Notes: generated by a model from the sequence alone, not told the origin. A DNA stretch of 43,464 nt from Oscillospiraceae bacterium (GCA_021771635.1 JAETOQ010000027.1:1-43464); one strand, 5' to 3'; positions 19,956 through 27,711 are shown, counted from the first letter of the stretch. Numbers and translations are program-made.

Positions 19956-21176
19956 AGAAACAGGTTGCGGATGTTGCTGACCACTGTCGCTGTGCCATAC
20001 CCCATCCCCAGCAGCGCTCCCACGATGAGCAGTACCAGCACGATCCATTTGGCCACTACGATCAGGTCGAAGTCCGGAAGCCAGTCCAACCATTTGCAGG
20101 AACGCTTTTCTTTCTTCTTCCCAGCCTGTTCCAGCAGAGCAGTCATCTCCGTCAACGATTTCTGAATCTCCGCCATGCTGTTCTGTACTGCTGTCAGATC
20201 CGTGTGGGATCTCAGGTTCGGAAGATACTCCCGCATCCCACGCACTTCCCACCCGATGGATTCCGTCTTCTGTGTCAGCCTCGTCAGAGCCTCCGGCAGC
20301 GGACACTGGATGACGATGGGTGTGATCGGCGAACTCGACTCCTGCGCTGTCGGCTGCGGTGAAGGCTCGGGCCGGTTCAGGGCCATGAGCTCGTCCATAG
20401 ATAATTTCTTCTCTGATCCTGAATTCATAGTCCATGTTCTCCTTCAAGTATTTGTCCCCGAACAGCAGGCGGTCACGGCACTGCCAGCCGCTGGGTGTAG
20501 TGTAGGTGATATTGCGCCGGGATTTCTCCCAATGCACTTTGTAGCCCTCGCTCTCCATCAGAGCAATAAATTCCTCGCGATTGGAGGCGTGGCACATACA
20601 GTCGCTGATGATGTTCATGAGCTGCAGCTTCTTACTCTGGCCACGGGCCGCCGTGTGATACTCTCCGATGGTCATAGCCTTTGTTTTCTGCTTTTGTTCC
20701 CTGGGTTGAAACACAGGAAGTGAAAACTCCTTGCAGACCATGTCGTTGCGTTGCCGCAGTTCCTGGAGCTGCTCCTTTGCGATGTGCAGTTTCCGTCCGG
20801 TATCGAAGTTGACCGAGTTGATGAGGAAGTGGGAATGGATGTGGTCACGGTCTGTGTGGGTGCAGACCAGAACTTCATATCCCTCATAGTACTCCGCCAG
20901 CTTCAGCGCAGCCGCGTGAGCGGTGACCGGGTCGACCGCTTCGCCTTTCGGAAAGCTCTGTACCATGTGGTAGAACAGCACACCGTCCGTTTTGTGGTAA
21001 AGCCGCTTGGTGGTCATGAAATCTGCGTAGACAGATTCCGGCTGACAGTTGATGCCTGTGACCAACCGCTGCCTCTCGAACTCGGTCTTTTTATCCCGCA
21101 TGGTATACCGCATCACGGCCCCCATGCATCCGCCGCTCTGTCCCCGCTTGTAGTTGGTGAAGCTGATGATCGCCAT
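19710..21176 (-). CDS. Relaxase / mobilization nuclease (MobA/VirD2 type)
   Basis: HUH-type endonuclease that nicks oriT and pilots the strand during conjugative transfer. The full frame gives 488 residues. The metal-binding motif is HTDRDHIHSHFLIN, with His112, His114 and His116; candidate catalytic Tyr residues lie near the N-terminus (Tyr9, Tyr24). The start at 21176 is two bases after the TGA of the mobC-like gene; a GTG at 21185 overlaps that gene. From about residue 250 the sequence becomes Gly/Ser/Asp/His-rich, and this part (20428 to 19952) is also read in another frame by a 158-codon ORF with more native codon use. The last 81 residues may also be made separately from an internal ATG at 19955. 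The conserved-looking GTGWEEER segment in the overlap suggests that the relaxase frame is also used. Confidence 0.9.
   Translation of the reverse strand: MAIISFTNYKRGQSGGCMGAVMRYTMRDKKTEFERQRLVTGINCQPESVYADFMTTKRLYHKTDGVLFYHMVQSFPKGEAVDPVTAHAAALKLAEYYEGYEVLVCTHTDRDHIHSHFLINSVNFDTGRKLHIAKEQLQELRQRNDMVCKEFSLPVFQPREQKQKTKAMTIGEYHTAARGQSKKLQLMNIISDCMCHASNREEFIALMESEGYKVHWEKSRRNITYTTPSGWQCRDRLLFGDKYLKENMDYEFRIREEIIYGRAHGPEPARAFTAADSAGVEFADHTHRHPVSAAGGSDEADTEDGIHRVGSAWDAGVSSEPEIPHGSDSSTEQHGGDSEIVDGDDCSAGTGWEEERKAFLQMVGLASGLRPDRSGQMDRAGTAHRGSAAGDGVWHSDSGQQHPQPVSMKPLHAGLYGLAATGALLDDGEEDAEERYRRIQAEQEAKNIGAVIGLVAGVAMVLTQDEQSSTEQQWTENQQAEQTQQQTM
19952..20428 (-). CDS. Overlapping gene: coiled-coil protein with C-terminal membrane helix
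   Basis: This 158-residue ORF lies wholly inside the relaxase gene in a different frame of the same strand. The product begins MNSGSEKKLSMDELMALNRP, has a Pro-rich segment (20-35), a predicted coiled coil (about 75-110), a basic KKKEKR patch and a hydrophobic helix at about 130-152 (VVAKWIVLVLLIVGALLGMG). AAGGAG lies ten bases before its ATG. Codons are dominated by CTG, GAG, CAG and ACG as in nearby genes, whereas the relaxase frame here has the composition of a shadow frame. Its TGA overlaps an ATG of the relaxase frame (ATGA, 19955-19952). The function is unknown; it may be a membrane-bound mobilization accessory. Confidence 0.62.
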   Translation of the reverse strand: MNSGSEKKLSMDELMALNRPEPSPQPTAQESSSPITPIVIQCPLPEALTRLTQKTESIGWEVRGMREYLPNLRSHTDLTAVQNSMAEIQKSLTEMTALLEQAGKKKEKRSCKWLDWLPDFDLIVVAKWIVLVLLIVGALLGMGYGTATVVSNIRNLFL

Positions 21177-21178
21177 AG

Positions 21179-21490
21179 TCACCACCGCTTTCGCTCCAGG
21201 ATCATTCGGACGGCGTCGCAGAGTTCAGAGAACGCCTGATGCACACTTTCCAGATCGATCACAGTCACTCGTCCCATGTGCGCCAGGGTGACGAGTTGAT
21301 TTAGATTTCTGCCGATGGACTTCAGTTCCTTCAGCACTTCTTTCAGGCCGTCGATGACCACCACCTGCTTTCCCAGGCAGCAGGCAGTTACATAGTCGCT
21401 CATGGACATCCCGGACTGCTTCGCCAACTCCTTGATGGCCTCCCGGTCTGTGGACGCCATGCGGGTGCTGAATTTAATATCTTTTTTCAT
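21179..21490 (-). CDS. mobC: MobC-like relaxosome protein
   Basis: A 103-residue mobilization accessory protein expected to bind oriT and help the relaxase. The N-terminus (KFSTRMASTDREAIKELAKQ with SGMSMSDYV) has the ribbon-helix-helix pattern, and GRNLNQLVTLAHMG is the typical MobC signature. The start at 21490 is preceded by GGAGGAAACGAC; in-frame extension upstream has no ribosome site. The stop is two bases before the relaxase ATG, so the two are coupled. The 190-base upstream gap is the likely oriT. Confidence 0.85.
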   Translation of the reverse strand: MKKDIKFSTRMASTDREAIKELAKQSGMSMSDYVTACCLGKQVVVIDGLKEVLKELKSIGRNLNQLVTLAHMGRVTVIDLESVHQAFSELCDAVRMILERKRW

Positions 21491-21680
21491 GTCGTTTCCT
21501 CCAAATCGTAGATGAAGTGGGTCCGGGCTTCTGCCCGGAAATCGTGCAGAAGTCGGGCAGCGGCGTTGCCGCAGACCAGACAAACGCGATGCTGGCCACC
21601 TCCAAGGAGGTGATTTTTCCCTCTGCCATAACCCTCCGCAAAAACGGGCCATAAACGGGCTTTCGTACTGCTGCGGGCGT
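21491..21680 (-). other. Candidate origin of transfer (oriT)
   Basis: A non-coding gap between the RepA-like gene and the mobC-like gene, the usual oriT place in elements with this gene order. It contains the palindrome CACCTCCAAGGAGGTG at about 21598-21613, a GGGCTTCTGCCC repeat near 21525, a GCGGCGTTGCCGC hairpin near 21560 and an AT-rich GATTTTTCCCTC stretch next to TATGGCAGAGG on the minus strand. A frame is open across it (21487-21741) but gives no recognisable protein. The nick site was not identified. Confidence 0.4.
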
Positions 21681-22763
21681 TTACTCCACCTCGCCGGAAA
21701 AGCCCCGCAAATCGCCTCCTGTGGCCCCAACAGGGTCGCAAGTGCCGCTTTCTCCGGCACCGGGAATATCGACACTATCGGCACGGCGCAGCTCGATGAT
21801 CCGCTTGCCATTGCTCCTTCTGACAGAGGCGGAAATACCAGTTTTTCTTAGAGCGTCAACGCTTTGGAGAACCAGTCGTGATACTTTCTTCGGTGTGATC
21901 TGCTCGACACCGGCAGGGTCGATCTGCTGTGAGAGCTCGGTGGGAGTGCCGATAAAATCTGTTCTCTGTTTCATAAATTCAGAGAGAAGAAGTGTGACGC
22001 GGCTCTCCAACTTCATCGGTCGCTCCTCCTTGCTGTCGCTGACTACCTCCCAGATATTTTCCTCGCTGCGTTTCAGCTCGATCTCCCGATATTCGATGTC
22101 CCGCCCGATGCAGTGCAGCACGGCCTGTCCGCTGCCACGCTTACTCTCCACCAAAGTGAAACTGGAATCCACCGCCCCGCTGATGGCTGTCGTACCGGAG
22201 ATACGGTTGAACACATCATCGGCAGGTTCCTTTCGCAGATGATGAATCAGCAGGATAGCAATGCTGTGGGTATCCGAAATTCGTTTCAGAGCAGAGAGGT
22301 CACGGTAGTCGTTGGCGTAAGTGTTGTCGTAGTTGGTGCCGCGGATCATCTGCAGCGTGTCGATGATGACCAGCACGGTGTCAGGATGTTCAGTGAGGAA
22401 GGTGCAGAGCTGCTCCTCCAGGCCCTTGCCCAGGATGTCGCTCTGGGTAGAGAAGTGAACATTGGAAGGAGCGTCCTCCGTGATTTCAAACAGGCGGTTT
22501 TGAATGCGGAGGGTGGAGTCTTCCAGGCAAAGGTAGAGGGTGGTGCCCTGTTTGACAGGCATTCCCCAGACAGGTTCGCCCTTGGCTATCATGACGGACA
22601 GCCACAGCGCCAGCCAGGACTTGCCTACCTTGGGTGAGCCAGCGAGGATGTGCAGCCCCTGGGACAGCAGCGTGTCCACCACGAAGTTCAGCGGCGTGAG
22701 AGGAAGGCTCATCAGGCTTTCGCCGTCGATAGTGTGAAAGCGTTTTTTGCTTTTCGTGTTCAA
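21681..22763 (-). CDS. RepA-like AAA ATPase of the element
   Basis: Hexameric-type P-loop ATPase of the RepA/KaiC-like group (AAA_25 pattern), 360 residues, probably acting in element replication or DNA processing. Walker A is GSPKVGKSWL near residue 43, Walker B is VLVIIDTLQMI near 120, and LLIHHLRK near 170 matches the following conserved strand. The C-terminal 100 residues look like a winged-helix region (LSQQIDPAGVEQITPKKVSR). The start was placed at TTG 22763 because GGAGG lies seven bases upstream; the next Met in frame is at MSLPLTPLNF. It is first in the minus-strand operon with mobC, relaxase and recombinase, and divergent from the gene at 22910. Confidence 0.85.
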   Translation of the reverse strand: MNTKSKKRFHTIDGESLMSLPLTPLNFVVDTLLSQGLHILAGSPKVGKSWLALWLSVMIAKGEPVWGMPVKQGTTLYLCLEDSTLRIQNRLFEITEDAPSNVHFSTQSDILGKGLEEQLCTFLTEHPDTVLVIIDTLQMIRGTNYDNTYANDYRDLSALKRISDTHSIAILLIHHLRKEPADDVFNRISGTTAISGAVDSSFTLVESKRGSGQAVLHCIGRDIEYREIELKRSEENIWEVVSDSKEERPMKLESRVTLLLSEFMKQRTDFIGTPTELSQQIDPAGVEQITPKKVSRLVLQSVDALRKTGISASVRRSNGKRIIELRRADSVDIPGAGESGTCDPVGATGGDLRGFSGEVE

Positions 22764-22830
22764 ATGAACACCTCCAGATAAAAAGATAAGGACAGAGATC
22801 ACGCGGCCACCGTGGCTCTTGTCCTTTCAC

Positions 22831-22858
22831 TTGATTATTCTGTCAATTTTGATATAAT
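22831..22858 (+). promoter_or_regulatory. Predicted promoter of the DUF6076-like/sigma-like pair
   Basis: TTGATT at 22831-22836 and a perfect TATAAT at 22853-22858 are 16 bases apart, 51 bases before the start at 22910. On the other strand TTGACA (complement of 22841-22846) overlaps it, but I see no good matching -10. Confidence 0.7.
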
Positions 22859-22909
22859 GAGATTGTCGCAAGACAGGCTCAGAAAAGATATAGGACAGGA
22901 GGGCGAAAA

Positions 22910-24019
22910 ATGCCGCTGGGAATACAGCAGAACAACAGCTTCGTTCATACCACGCTCGATATCTGGAATGACAGAGTCTTTTATCAGGAGCAGGAATTTC
23001 CCGCCGGACATTTCGCTACGTCCATCCTGAATATTTCAGATGATGAATTGCGGGAGCTCATCCAGGGCGGCGGTGCGCCTACCTTCCTCCTTCCGGTGGT
23101 GGTACAAGGCAGCGAACAGGAAGCCGCTCAGGTGTTTCCTCTGCTTCGTGGACGCATCATGTATCTGGCGGAGCTGATCTGGCGGTATCCACCTTTCTGT
23201 TACAACGACCACAGGAAAGAACTGGCGCAAATCAATTTTCTATTTGATGATAGTGCCTTCCCCAAAATCCGAGTCCCACATTCAGAGTTTCAGCAGGAGT
23301 TCCTGATGTTCTGCGCGGCCATCACACGAATCCCTGTGGCCGTTTTGCATTTTGTCACGGCAGGTAAATTTTTTGAGCTGGATTACTTGCGGCGGTTGAA
23401 AAAGCGGAATGAGACGTTCTTTGCCATCGCCGCACACGACTGTTTCAACAGTGAGCAATTCTGGAAAGAAATGCGGGAGCTGCAGAACTGGGACATGGAA
23501 CAGTTTTCTGTTCATCCGGAACTGACATCCAGTTATGTGTTTGCCCGCAGTCCGAAGAACGAAAAAGAAATGGTGTTTGTTAACCGGGTGTCCTTCCTGC
23601 GGCTCGTGGATTTCTATACCTACGATCTGATGAATGGACTGCATCACGGCCATGCTCCCAGCCAATGCCGGGGCTGTGGGAAATACTTCTTGACCACCAA
23701 CGGTCATATGCCGAAATACTGTGACGGCATCGCACCCCAGGACAGCCGCATGACCTGCCGGCAGTACGGCGCTATGATGCGGCAGAAGGAACAGAATAAA
23801 CAGCATCCCATCTACCGCCTGTTCTCCACCCGCACCAATACCATACGCAAGCATCACCAGAGAGGAAAAATCTCCGATGAGCTGCGCCGGGAGGCGCTGT
23901 ATGTAGCAGAGTGTTATCGGGACAGGGCTCTGATGGACAATGATTACGCCGCCAACGGCTATGAACAGGACATGGAGCAGGAACATGTCTATGCGGAAGC
24001 AAGAAAACGCTTGAAGTGA
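22910..24019 (+). CDS. DUF6076-like element protein with zinc-finger motif
   Basis: A 369-residue protein common in style to Firmicutes mobile elements and similar, from memory, to the DUF6076 family; the function is unknown. The N-terminal 230 residues are predicted alpha/beta without a catalytic motif I can name. The C-terminal part holds a treble-clef-like metal site: QCRGCGKYFLTTNGH, then KYCDG and MTCRQYGA, i.e. four Cys in a CxxC...C...C spacing, around residues 255-295, followed by a basic helical tail. The CxxCGxxF/C..R.YG layout is also known from CGNR-type zinc fingers of regulators. The start follows AGGAGGGCGAAAA. The sigma-like gene follows after 16 bases, so the two are co-transcribed and may act together. 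Confidence 0.75.
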   Translation: MPLGIQQNNSFVHTTLDIWNDRVFYQEQEFPAGHFATSILNISDDELRELIQGGGAPTFLLPVVVQGSEQEAAQVFPLLRGRIMYLAELIWRYPPFCYNDHRKELAQINFLFDDSAFPKIRVPHSEFQQEFLMFCAAITRIPVAVLHFVTAGKFFELDYLRRLKKRNETFFAIAAHDCFNSEQFWKEMRELQNWDMEQFSVHPELTSSYVFARSPKNEKEMVFVNRVSFLRLVDFYTYDLMNGLHHGHAPSQCRGCGKYFLTTNGHMPKYCDGIAPQDSRMTCRQYGAMMRQKEQNKQHPIYRLFSTRTNTIRKHHQRGKISDELRREALYVAECYRDRALMDNDYAANGYEQDMEQEHVYAEARKRLK

Positions 24020-24035
24020 GAAAGGGGGCGGTCCC

Positions 24036-24995
24036 GTGTCAACGAATATGTACACTATTGCCGGGGACTGCCCCAGCAATGAAGAACTGGCTCTGCGGGT
24101 ACAGGCCGGAGATAGTAAAGCCGCAGATCTGCTCATCTCCCAGAACGAAGGGTATCTCACAGATCTGGCTTTGAAGCATACTGAGTGGTGTGAAATAGAA
24201 GATTTGAAACAGAAGGGCGCAATGGCTCTCCTGGAGGCGGCGAAGCAGTTTGATCCTTCCTATGAGACGAAGCTGCTGACCTACGCAACGCCAGCCATTG
24301 AATCGGCCATGATGGATTATGGTGCCCAAGGTTCACTGACGATCAACATTCCGCCCAGCCGGTATCATCAGCTTCGCAAGGTAGCCTATGTCTGCGCCGA
24401 AGCACAGGACGAATCCGAGCCTGCGCTCATTGATGCTGTCTGCAAAGAACTGGAGGTATCTCCAAGGGTAGCCGCGGAGCTGCTGAAGGAATACCGGACA
24501 ATGTTCAATATCTGGCTGTTGGGTGACAAGGTGGACTACATCAGTTACGGCGGAGATCCGGCCAGGGCCTATGACCGTTATATGCGCCGGGTGCTTCTGC
24601 TCCAGCTGATAGAAGATGTGCTGAAGCCCAGGGAACGGAATCTGGTGCGTTACTATCTTGGCATTGGCCAGCCGGACGAGGAAGGGATGACTTTTCAGGA
24701 GCTGGCCATTCGTCTCAACTACAATAGCCCCAGTGGTGCGGAGAAAGCATACAAGAGCGCGCTTCGCAAATTGAAGAAGGAACTCTACTCCGGTGCCTAT
24801 GGACAGTGGCTTTCTATCCAGAAAGCTATTAATAAGGCCAGAGCAGAAGCGGAGGCTGATCCTGGGCATTACGCAACTCCGCAGACCACATGGCTGGATG
24901 AAAAGGAACTGATGGAGCGGTTTATCTGCGAGGTCGTTTCGCTGATCCATGTCCACGAGATATTCAGCGACGCATTGGGGAAGGAAACAGAATGA
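24036..24995 (+). CDS. Sigma-70-like protein of the element
   Basis: A 319-residue protein with the outline of a sigma-70 family factor. Residues about 37-97 resemble region 2 (EIEDLKQKGAMALLEAAKQF followed by DPSYETKLLTYATPAIESAM), residues 110-150 are helical like region 3, and 195-255 resemble region 4 with a helix-turn-helix (MTFQELAIRLNYNSPSGAEKAYK). The C-terminal 60 residues are extra. The start is GTG 24036 after AAAGGGGG. It is second in an operon with the DUF6076-like gene and ends in a terminator that overlaps its stop. It could direct transcription of the mobilization operon, but its target promoters are not evident. Confidence 0.8.
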   Translation: MSTNMYTIAGDCPSNEELALRVQAGDSKAADLLISQNEGYLTDLALKHTEWCEIEDLKQKGAMALLEAAKQFDPSYETKLLTYATPAIESAMMDYGAQGSLTINIPPSRYHQLRKVAYVCAEAQDESEPALIDAVCKELEVSPRVAAELLKEYRTMFNIWLLGDKVDYISYGGDPARAYDRYMRRVLLLQLIEDVLKPRERNLVRYYLGIGQPDEEGMTFQELAIRLNYNSPSGAEKAYKSALRKLKKELYSGAYGQWLSIQKAINKARAEAEADPGHYATPQTTWLDEKELMERFICEVVSLIHVHEIFSDALGKETE

Positions 24996-25038
24996 GCAGT
25001 ATGGCGTCAGACTCAGGCCTTGAACCATACTGCTTTTT
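24995..25038 (+). terminator. Intrinsic terminator after the sigma-like gene
   Basis: AGCAGTATGG at 24995-25004 pairs with 25025-25034 and is followed by TTTTTATTT. The stem starts at the last base of the stop codon. Confidence 0.85.
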
Positions 25039-25104
25039 ATTTATCTTATGCTGACGTTTTCGTACTATGTCATGTTTTGCACATCCAAAAAGCAGCAGAA
25101 ATAA

Positions 25105-25144
25105 ATAGCGTGCTATTGACTTGTTTCTAAAAGCGTGCTATCAT
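25105..25144 (+). promoter_or_regulatory. marR promoter with two operator copies
   Basis: TTGACT at 25116-25121 and TATCAT at 25139-25144 are 17 bases apart. The perfect palindrome ATAGCGTGCTAT (25105-25116) abuts the -35, and a second copy AAGCGTGCTATC (25131-25142) covers the -10. The same motif occurs before the MATE gene at 25656. The layout fits autorepression by the MarR protein. Confidence 0.8.
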
Positions 25145-25187
25145 TTTGACGATGCAAATTGCTCAAAGCACAGTAAGGAGAGGAAGT

Positions 25188-25613
25188 ATGTCCAAGTACA
25201 CACCCAATGGCCTATTGATCAAGCAGATCCATGACTGCCTTGAAAAGAAGTCAAATAATGCCTTGCGTTCCAGAGATCTGACCATGATGCAGGTCTCCGT
25301 TCTGTTGGAGCTGCAAACCGCGCCTGAAAAGCGGCTTTCGATGAAGGAACTGGAGCGCCACTTCCAAATCGCCCAGTCAACGGTTGCGGGGATCATATCG
25401 CGTTTGGAGCAGAAAGGCTTTGTTGAGGCGCTGGGTGATGCAACGGATAAGCGGATCAAATTAGTTCATATCACAACAGCAGGAGAGAACTGCTGCAAGG
25501 ATGCAGAGGGGCTTATGGATGAAGCGGAGGAAACCATGCATCGTGGTTTTTCAAAGGAAGATCGCGACACATTAAATGCTTTGCTTGCAAAAGTATTGGA
25601 AAACTTACAATAA
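25188..25613 (+). CDS. MarR-family transcriptional regulator
   Basis: A 141-residue winged-helix dimer that most likely represses itself and the adjacent efflux pump and releases DNA when it binds a drug-like ligand. The helix-turn-helix is KELERHFQIAQSTVAGIISRL (landmark around residues 52-72), followed by the wing QKGFVEALGDATDKRIKLVHIT. The start at 25188 has AAGGAGAGGAAGT; an upstream in-frame start at 25146 overlaps the promoter and was rejected. It lies 71 bases before the MATE gene, with a CCCGCTGA/TCAGCGGG hairpin (25620-25637) and a third operator between. The arrangement parallels the MepR/MepA pair of Staphylococcus. Confidence 0.9.
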   Translation: MSKYTPNGLLIKQIHDCLEKKSNNALRSRDLTMMQVSVLLELQTAPEKRLSMKELERHFQIAQSTVAGIISRLEQKGFVEALGDATDKRIKLVHITTAGENCCKDAEGLMDEAEETMHRGFSKEDRDTLNALLAKVLENLQ

Positions 25614-25655
25614 TACATTCCCGCTGATTTCAGCGGGTGTGTCTTTCGCCAAAAC

Positions 25656-25669
25656 AATAGCGTACTATT
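25656..25669 (+). promoter_or_regulatory. Third copy of the MarR operator
   Basis: AATAGCGTACTATT has the same half-sites as the two copies at 25105 and 25131 (consensus ATAGCGT(G/A)CTAT). It lies 16 bases before the MATE start, so binding here would block transcription or translation of the pump specifically. Confidence 0.75.
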
Positions 25670-25684
25670 AAAATGGAGAGAATT

Positions 25685-27028
25685 ATGGAGCAAAATAAGT
25701 CATTGGATGTCTTTGAAAACGCGCCGGTGCGTAAAGCGGTGTTTCAAAATGCATTACCTGCCATGGCGGCCATGCTTATGGTGCTGGTCTACAATCTGGC
25801 AGATACATTTTTCATTGGTCAGACCCACAACGATTTGCAGGTGGCGGCAGTTTCATTATGTACTCCTGTATTCCTGCTTTTCATGGCGATGGGAACCATT
25901 TTTGGTTTGGGTGGTACATCTGTTATCTCTCGTGCCATGGGAGAGGGCCGCACAGAGTATGCAAAAAAAGTATCTGCATTTTGTATGTGGGGTTGTGTTG
26001 TCGTTGGCATCACCATGTCCGTATTGTTCTGGATATTCATTGATCAAATTCTGTCCTTAATGGGCGCGAGCGCCGACACATGGGCGTATTCCAAAACCTA
26101 TCTGGGCATCGTTACCGCCTGCGGCCCGTTTGTGTTGATCGCCAATTGCTATTCCAATGTACTTCGTGCGGAAGGTCAGTCCACTTCTGCCATGATGGGG
26201 ATGCTGATCGGCAATCTGCTGAATGTGATTCTCGACCCCATTATGATCCTCGTTTGCGGATGGGAGATCGCGGGCGCCGCGATTGCCACTGTCATCGGAA
26301 ATATTGTTGGCGCCGTATACTATCTGCTCTGTTTCCGCCGCGGGGCGTCTATGCTGAGCATTCACCCAAGGGATTTTACCCTGAGAGGCGGCGTTTGCAG
26401 CAGCGTGCTTGCAATCGGCATCCCGGCATCGCTGGGGTCTCTGATGATGAGCATTTCCCAAATTGTGATGAACAGCTGCATGAGCAAATATGGAGATATG
26501 GCTGTTGCCGGAATTGGGGTTGCAATGAAGGTGACGATGATGACAGGCTTGGTTTGTATCGGCCTCGGGCAGGGTGTCCAGCCCCTGCTGGGATATTGCG
26601 TTGGAAAGCAGGATCGGGACAGGTTCAAGAAGGTGCTGACCTTTTCGCTTGGATTTGCTTTCATTTTAAGTGTGATTCTTACGGGTATTTGCTATCTTTT
26701 TACAGAAAAAATTGTCAGCGTGTTTTTAACAGATGTTGAAGCCTTTGCGTACGGTTTCCGCTTTTCACGAATTTTGCTGAGCACGAGTGCGTTGTTCGGC
26801 GTCTATTATGTGCTGACCAATACCCTGCAGGCCATGGGTGCGGCCACCCCCTCTCTTATCATCAATTTGAGCCGGCAGGGATTGATCTATATTCCGACTC
26901 TCTTTATTTTGGAAGCGATACTGGGGATGAACGGATTGATTTGGGCGCAGCCTGTGGCTGATGTTCTGTCGCTGATGCTGGCCATCGTTTTGCTTGTCCG
27001 GAGGACCACCCGGGTGATGAAGGCGTAA
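25685..27028 (+). CDS. MATE-family multidrug efflux transporter
   Basis: A 447-residue inner-membrane antiporter that exports cationic drugs or dyes with Na+ or H+; the length and 12 hydrophobic segments are typical. It opens with FENAPVRKAVFQNALPAMAA and has two related six-helix halves, with the ADTFFIG motif near residue 40 and GLGQGVQPLLGY near 300. The start at 25685 is preceded by GGAGAG; an ATG at 25673 is also in frame. Codon use is lower in GC than in the core genes, so the marR/MATE pair may have been acquired, perhaps with the adjacent element. It is controlled by the MarR operators. Confidence 0.93.
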   Translation: MEQNKSLDVFENAPVRKAVFQNALPAMAAMLMVLVYNLADTFFIGQTHNDLQVAAVSLCTPVFLLFMAMGTIFGLGGTSVISRAMGEGRTEYAKKVSAFCMWGCVVVGITMSVLFWIFIDQILSLMGASADTWAYSKTYLGIVTACGPFVLIANCYSNVLRAEGQSTSAMMGMLIGNLLNVILDPIMILVCGWEIAGAAIATVIGNIVGAVYYLLCFRRGASMLSIHPRDFTLRGGVCSSVLAIGIPASLGSLMMSISQIVMNSCMSKYGDMAVAGIGVAMKVTMMTGLVCIGLGQGVQPLLGYCVGKQDRDRFKKVLTFSLGFAFILSVILTGICYLFTEKIVSVFLTDVEAFAYGFRFSRILLSTSALFGVYYVLTNTLQAMGAATPSLIINLSRQGLIYIPTLFILEAILGMNGLIWAQPVADVLSLMLAIVLLVRRTTRVMKA

Positions 27029-27051
27029 CGGCTCCGCTTTTTCCCATATTG

Positions 27052-27711
27052 TCAACTGCTTTTTATGGTAATGGATGTGATAACAGGCTGCTCCTCCGGG
27101 GCGATAGATCCGTTGTTATCGGTAGGGGTTGCAGCCGCACAGATCGCGTCTACCACATCCATACCGTCAGTCACATATCCGAACACGGCATAGCTGCCAT
27201 CCAGATAGGTGCTGTCCTCGTGAACAATGAAAAACTGGGAGCTGGCGCTGTCGTAATCATCAGAGCGCGCCATGGATACCGCGCCGCGGGTATGGGATAG
27301 ATTATTTTCCACACCATTGGAACTGAATTCTCCCGGAATAGTTTGATCGCTTCCGCCGGTACCGTCGCCGTTGGGATCACCGCCCTGGATCATAAAACCA
27401 TCGATGATCCGGTGGAAGGTCAGGCCGTCATAAAATCCTTCTCGCGCCAAGGACACAAGATTCGCAACGGTCTTGGGAGCCGCCGCTGCATCCAGCTCTA
27501 TGGTAATGGTACCGTAGTCCGCAACTTCTATGACGGCAGTATAAGTTGCAGTTGCATCAGCTTCGCTTTCTTCTGATATGTCGGGTTCCTCGCTTTCAAT
27601 TTCCTGCTTTTCTCTTCCGGCTTCGTATTCGGCAGAACACCCTGCGGCAAGCAGCAGTATCACACAAAGCGCGAGGGCCGCGGCAAGGTTTCGTTTCTTC
27701 AAAAGTTTCAA
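27052..27711 (-). CDS. Cyclophilin-type peptidyl-prolyl isomerase, lipoprotein
   Basis: Extracytoplasmic proline isomerase that assists folding of secreted proteins. A start at TTG 27711, seven to nine bases after AAAGGAG, gives a 219-residue product that opens with KLLKKRN and a hydrophobic signal ending in the lipobox LAAGC; longer readings would bury the signal. After an acidic linker (about 25-50) comes the cyclophilin domain with [22 protein letters not shown] and SQFFIVHED, which contain the active-site Arg, Phe and Gln. The convergent MATE gene ends 23 bases away. A 12-base inverted repeat lies upstream at 27741-27776. Confidence 0.92.
   Translation of the reverse strand: MKLLKKRNLAAALALCVILLLAAGCSAEYEAGREKQEIESEEPDISEESEADATATYTAVIEVADYGTITIELDAAAAPKTVANLVSLAREGFYDGLTFHRIIDGFMIQGGDPNGDGTGGSDQTIPGEFSSNGVENNLSHTRGAVSMARSDDYDSASSQFFIVHEDSTYLDGSYAVFGYVTDGMDVVDAICAAATPTDNNGSIAPEEQPVITSITIKSS

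Larger units (their letters stand above)
17400..25040. mobile_element. Integrated mobilizable element (IME), limits approximate
   Basis: The block between the SLH protein and the marR gene carries a large serine recombinase at its left end, reading leftward, plus relaxase, MobC-like protein, RepA-like ATPase, a DUF6076-like protein and a sigma-like protein. No type IV secretion genes are present, so it would need a helper for transfer. Codon use is less GC-rich than in the core genes at 1-9431. The left end must lie within 17371-17622. The right end is set only by the last element-type gene and its terminator at 24995-25038. I could not find a convincing attL/attR repeat, and the efflux genes to the right could be cargo. 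Confidence 0.75.

Noticed and set aside
21487-21741. 84-codon minus-strand ORF over the candidate oriT
   Set aside because: No ribosome site and no recognisable domain; it overlaps the RepA-like gene and the palindromes.
22764-22909. Minus-strand promoter for the RepA-like operon using TTGACA at 22846-22841
   Set aside because: The -35 is perfect but no acceptable -10 lies 16-18 bases downstream.
17371-25145. Direct repeats marking attL/attR of the mobilizable element
   Set aside because: Compared by eye, no repeat longer than chance was found between the left gap and sequences right of 25035, so no attachment site is claimed.
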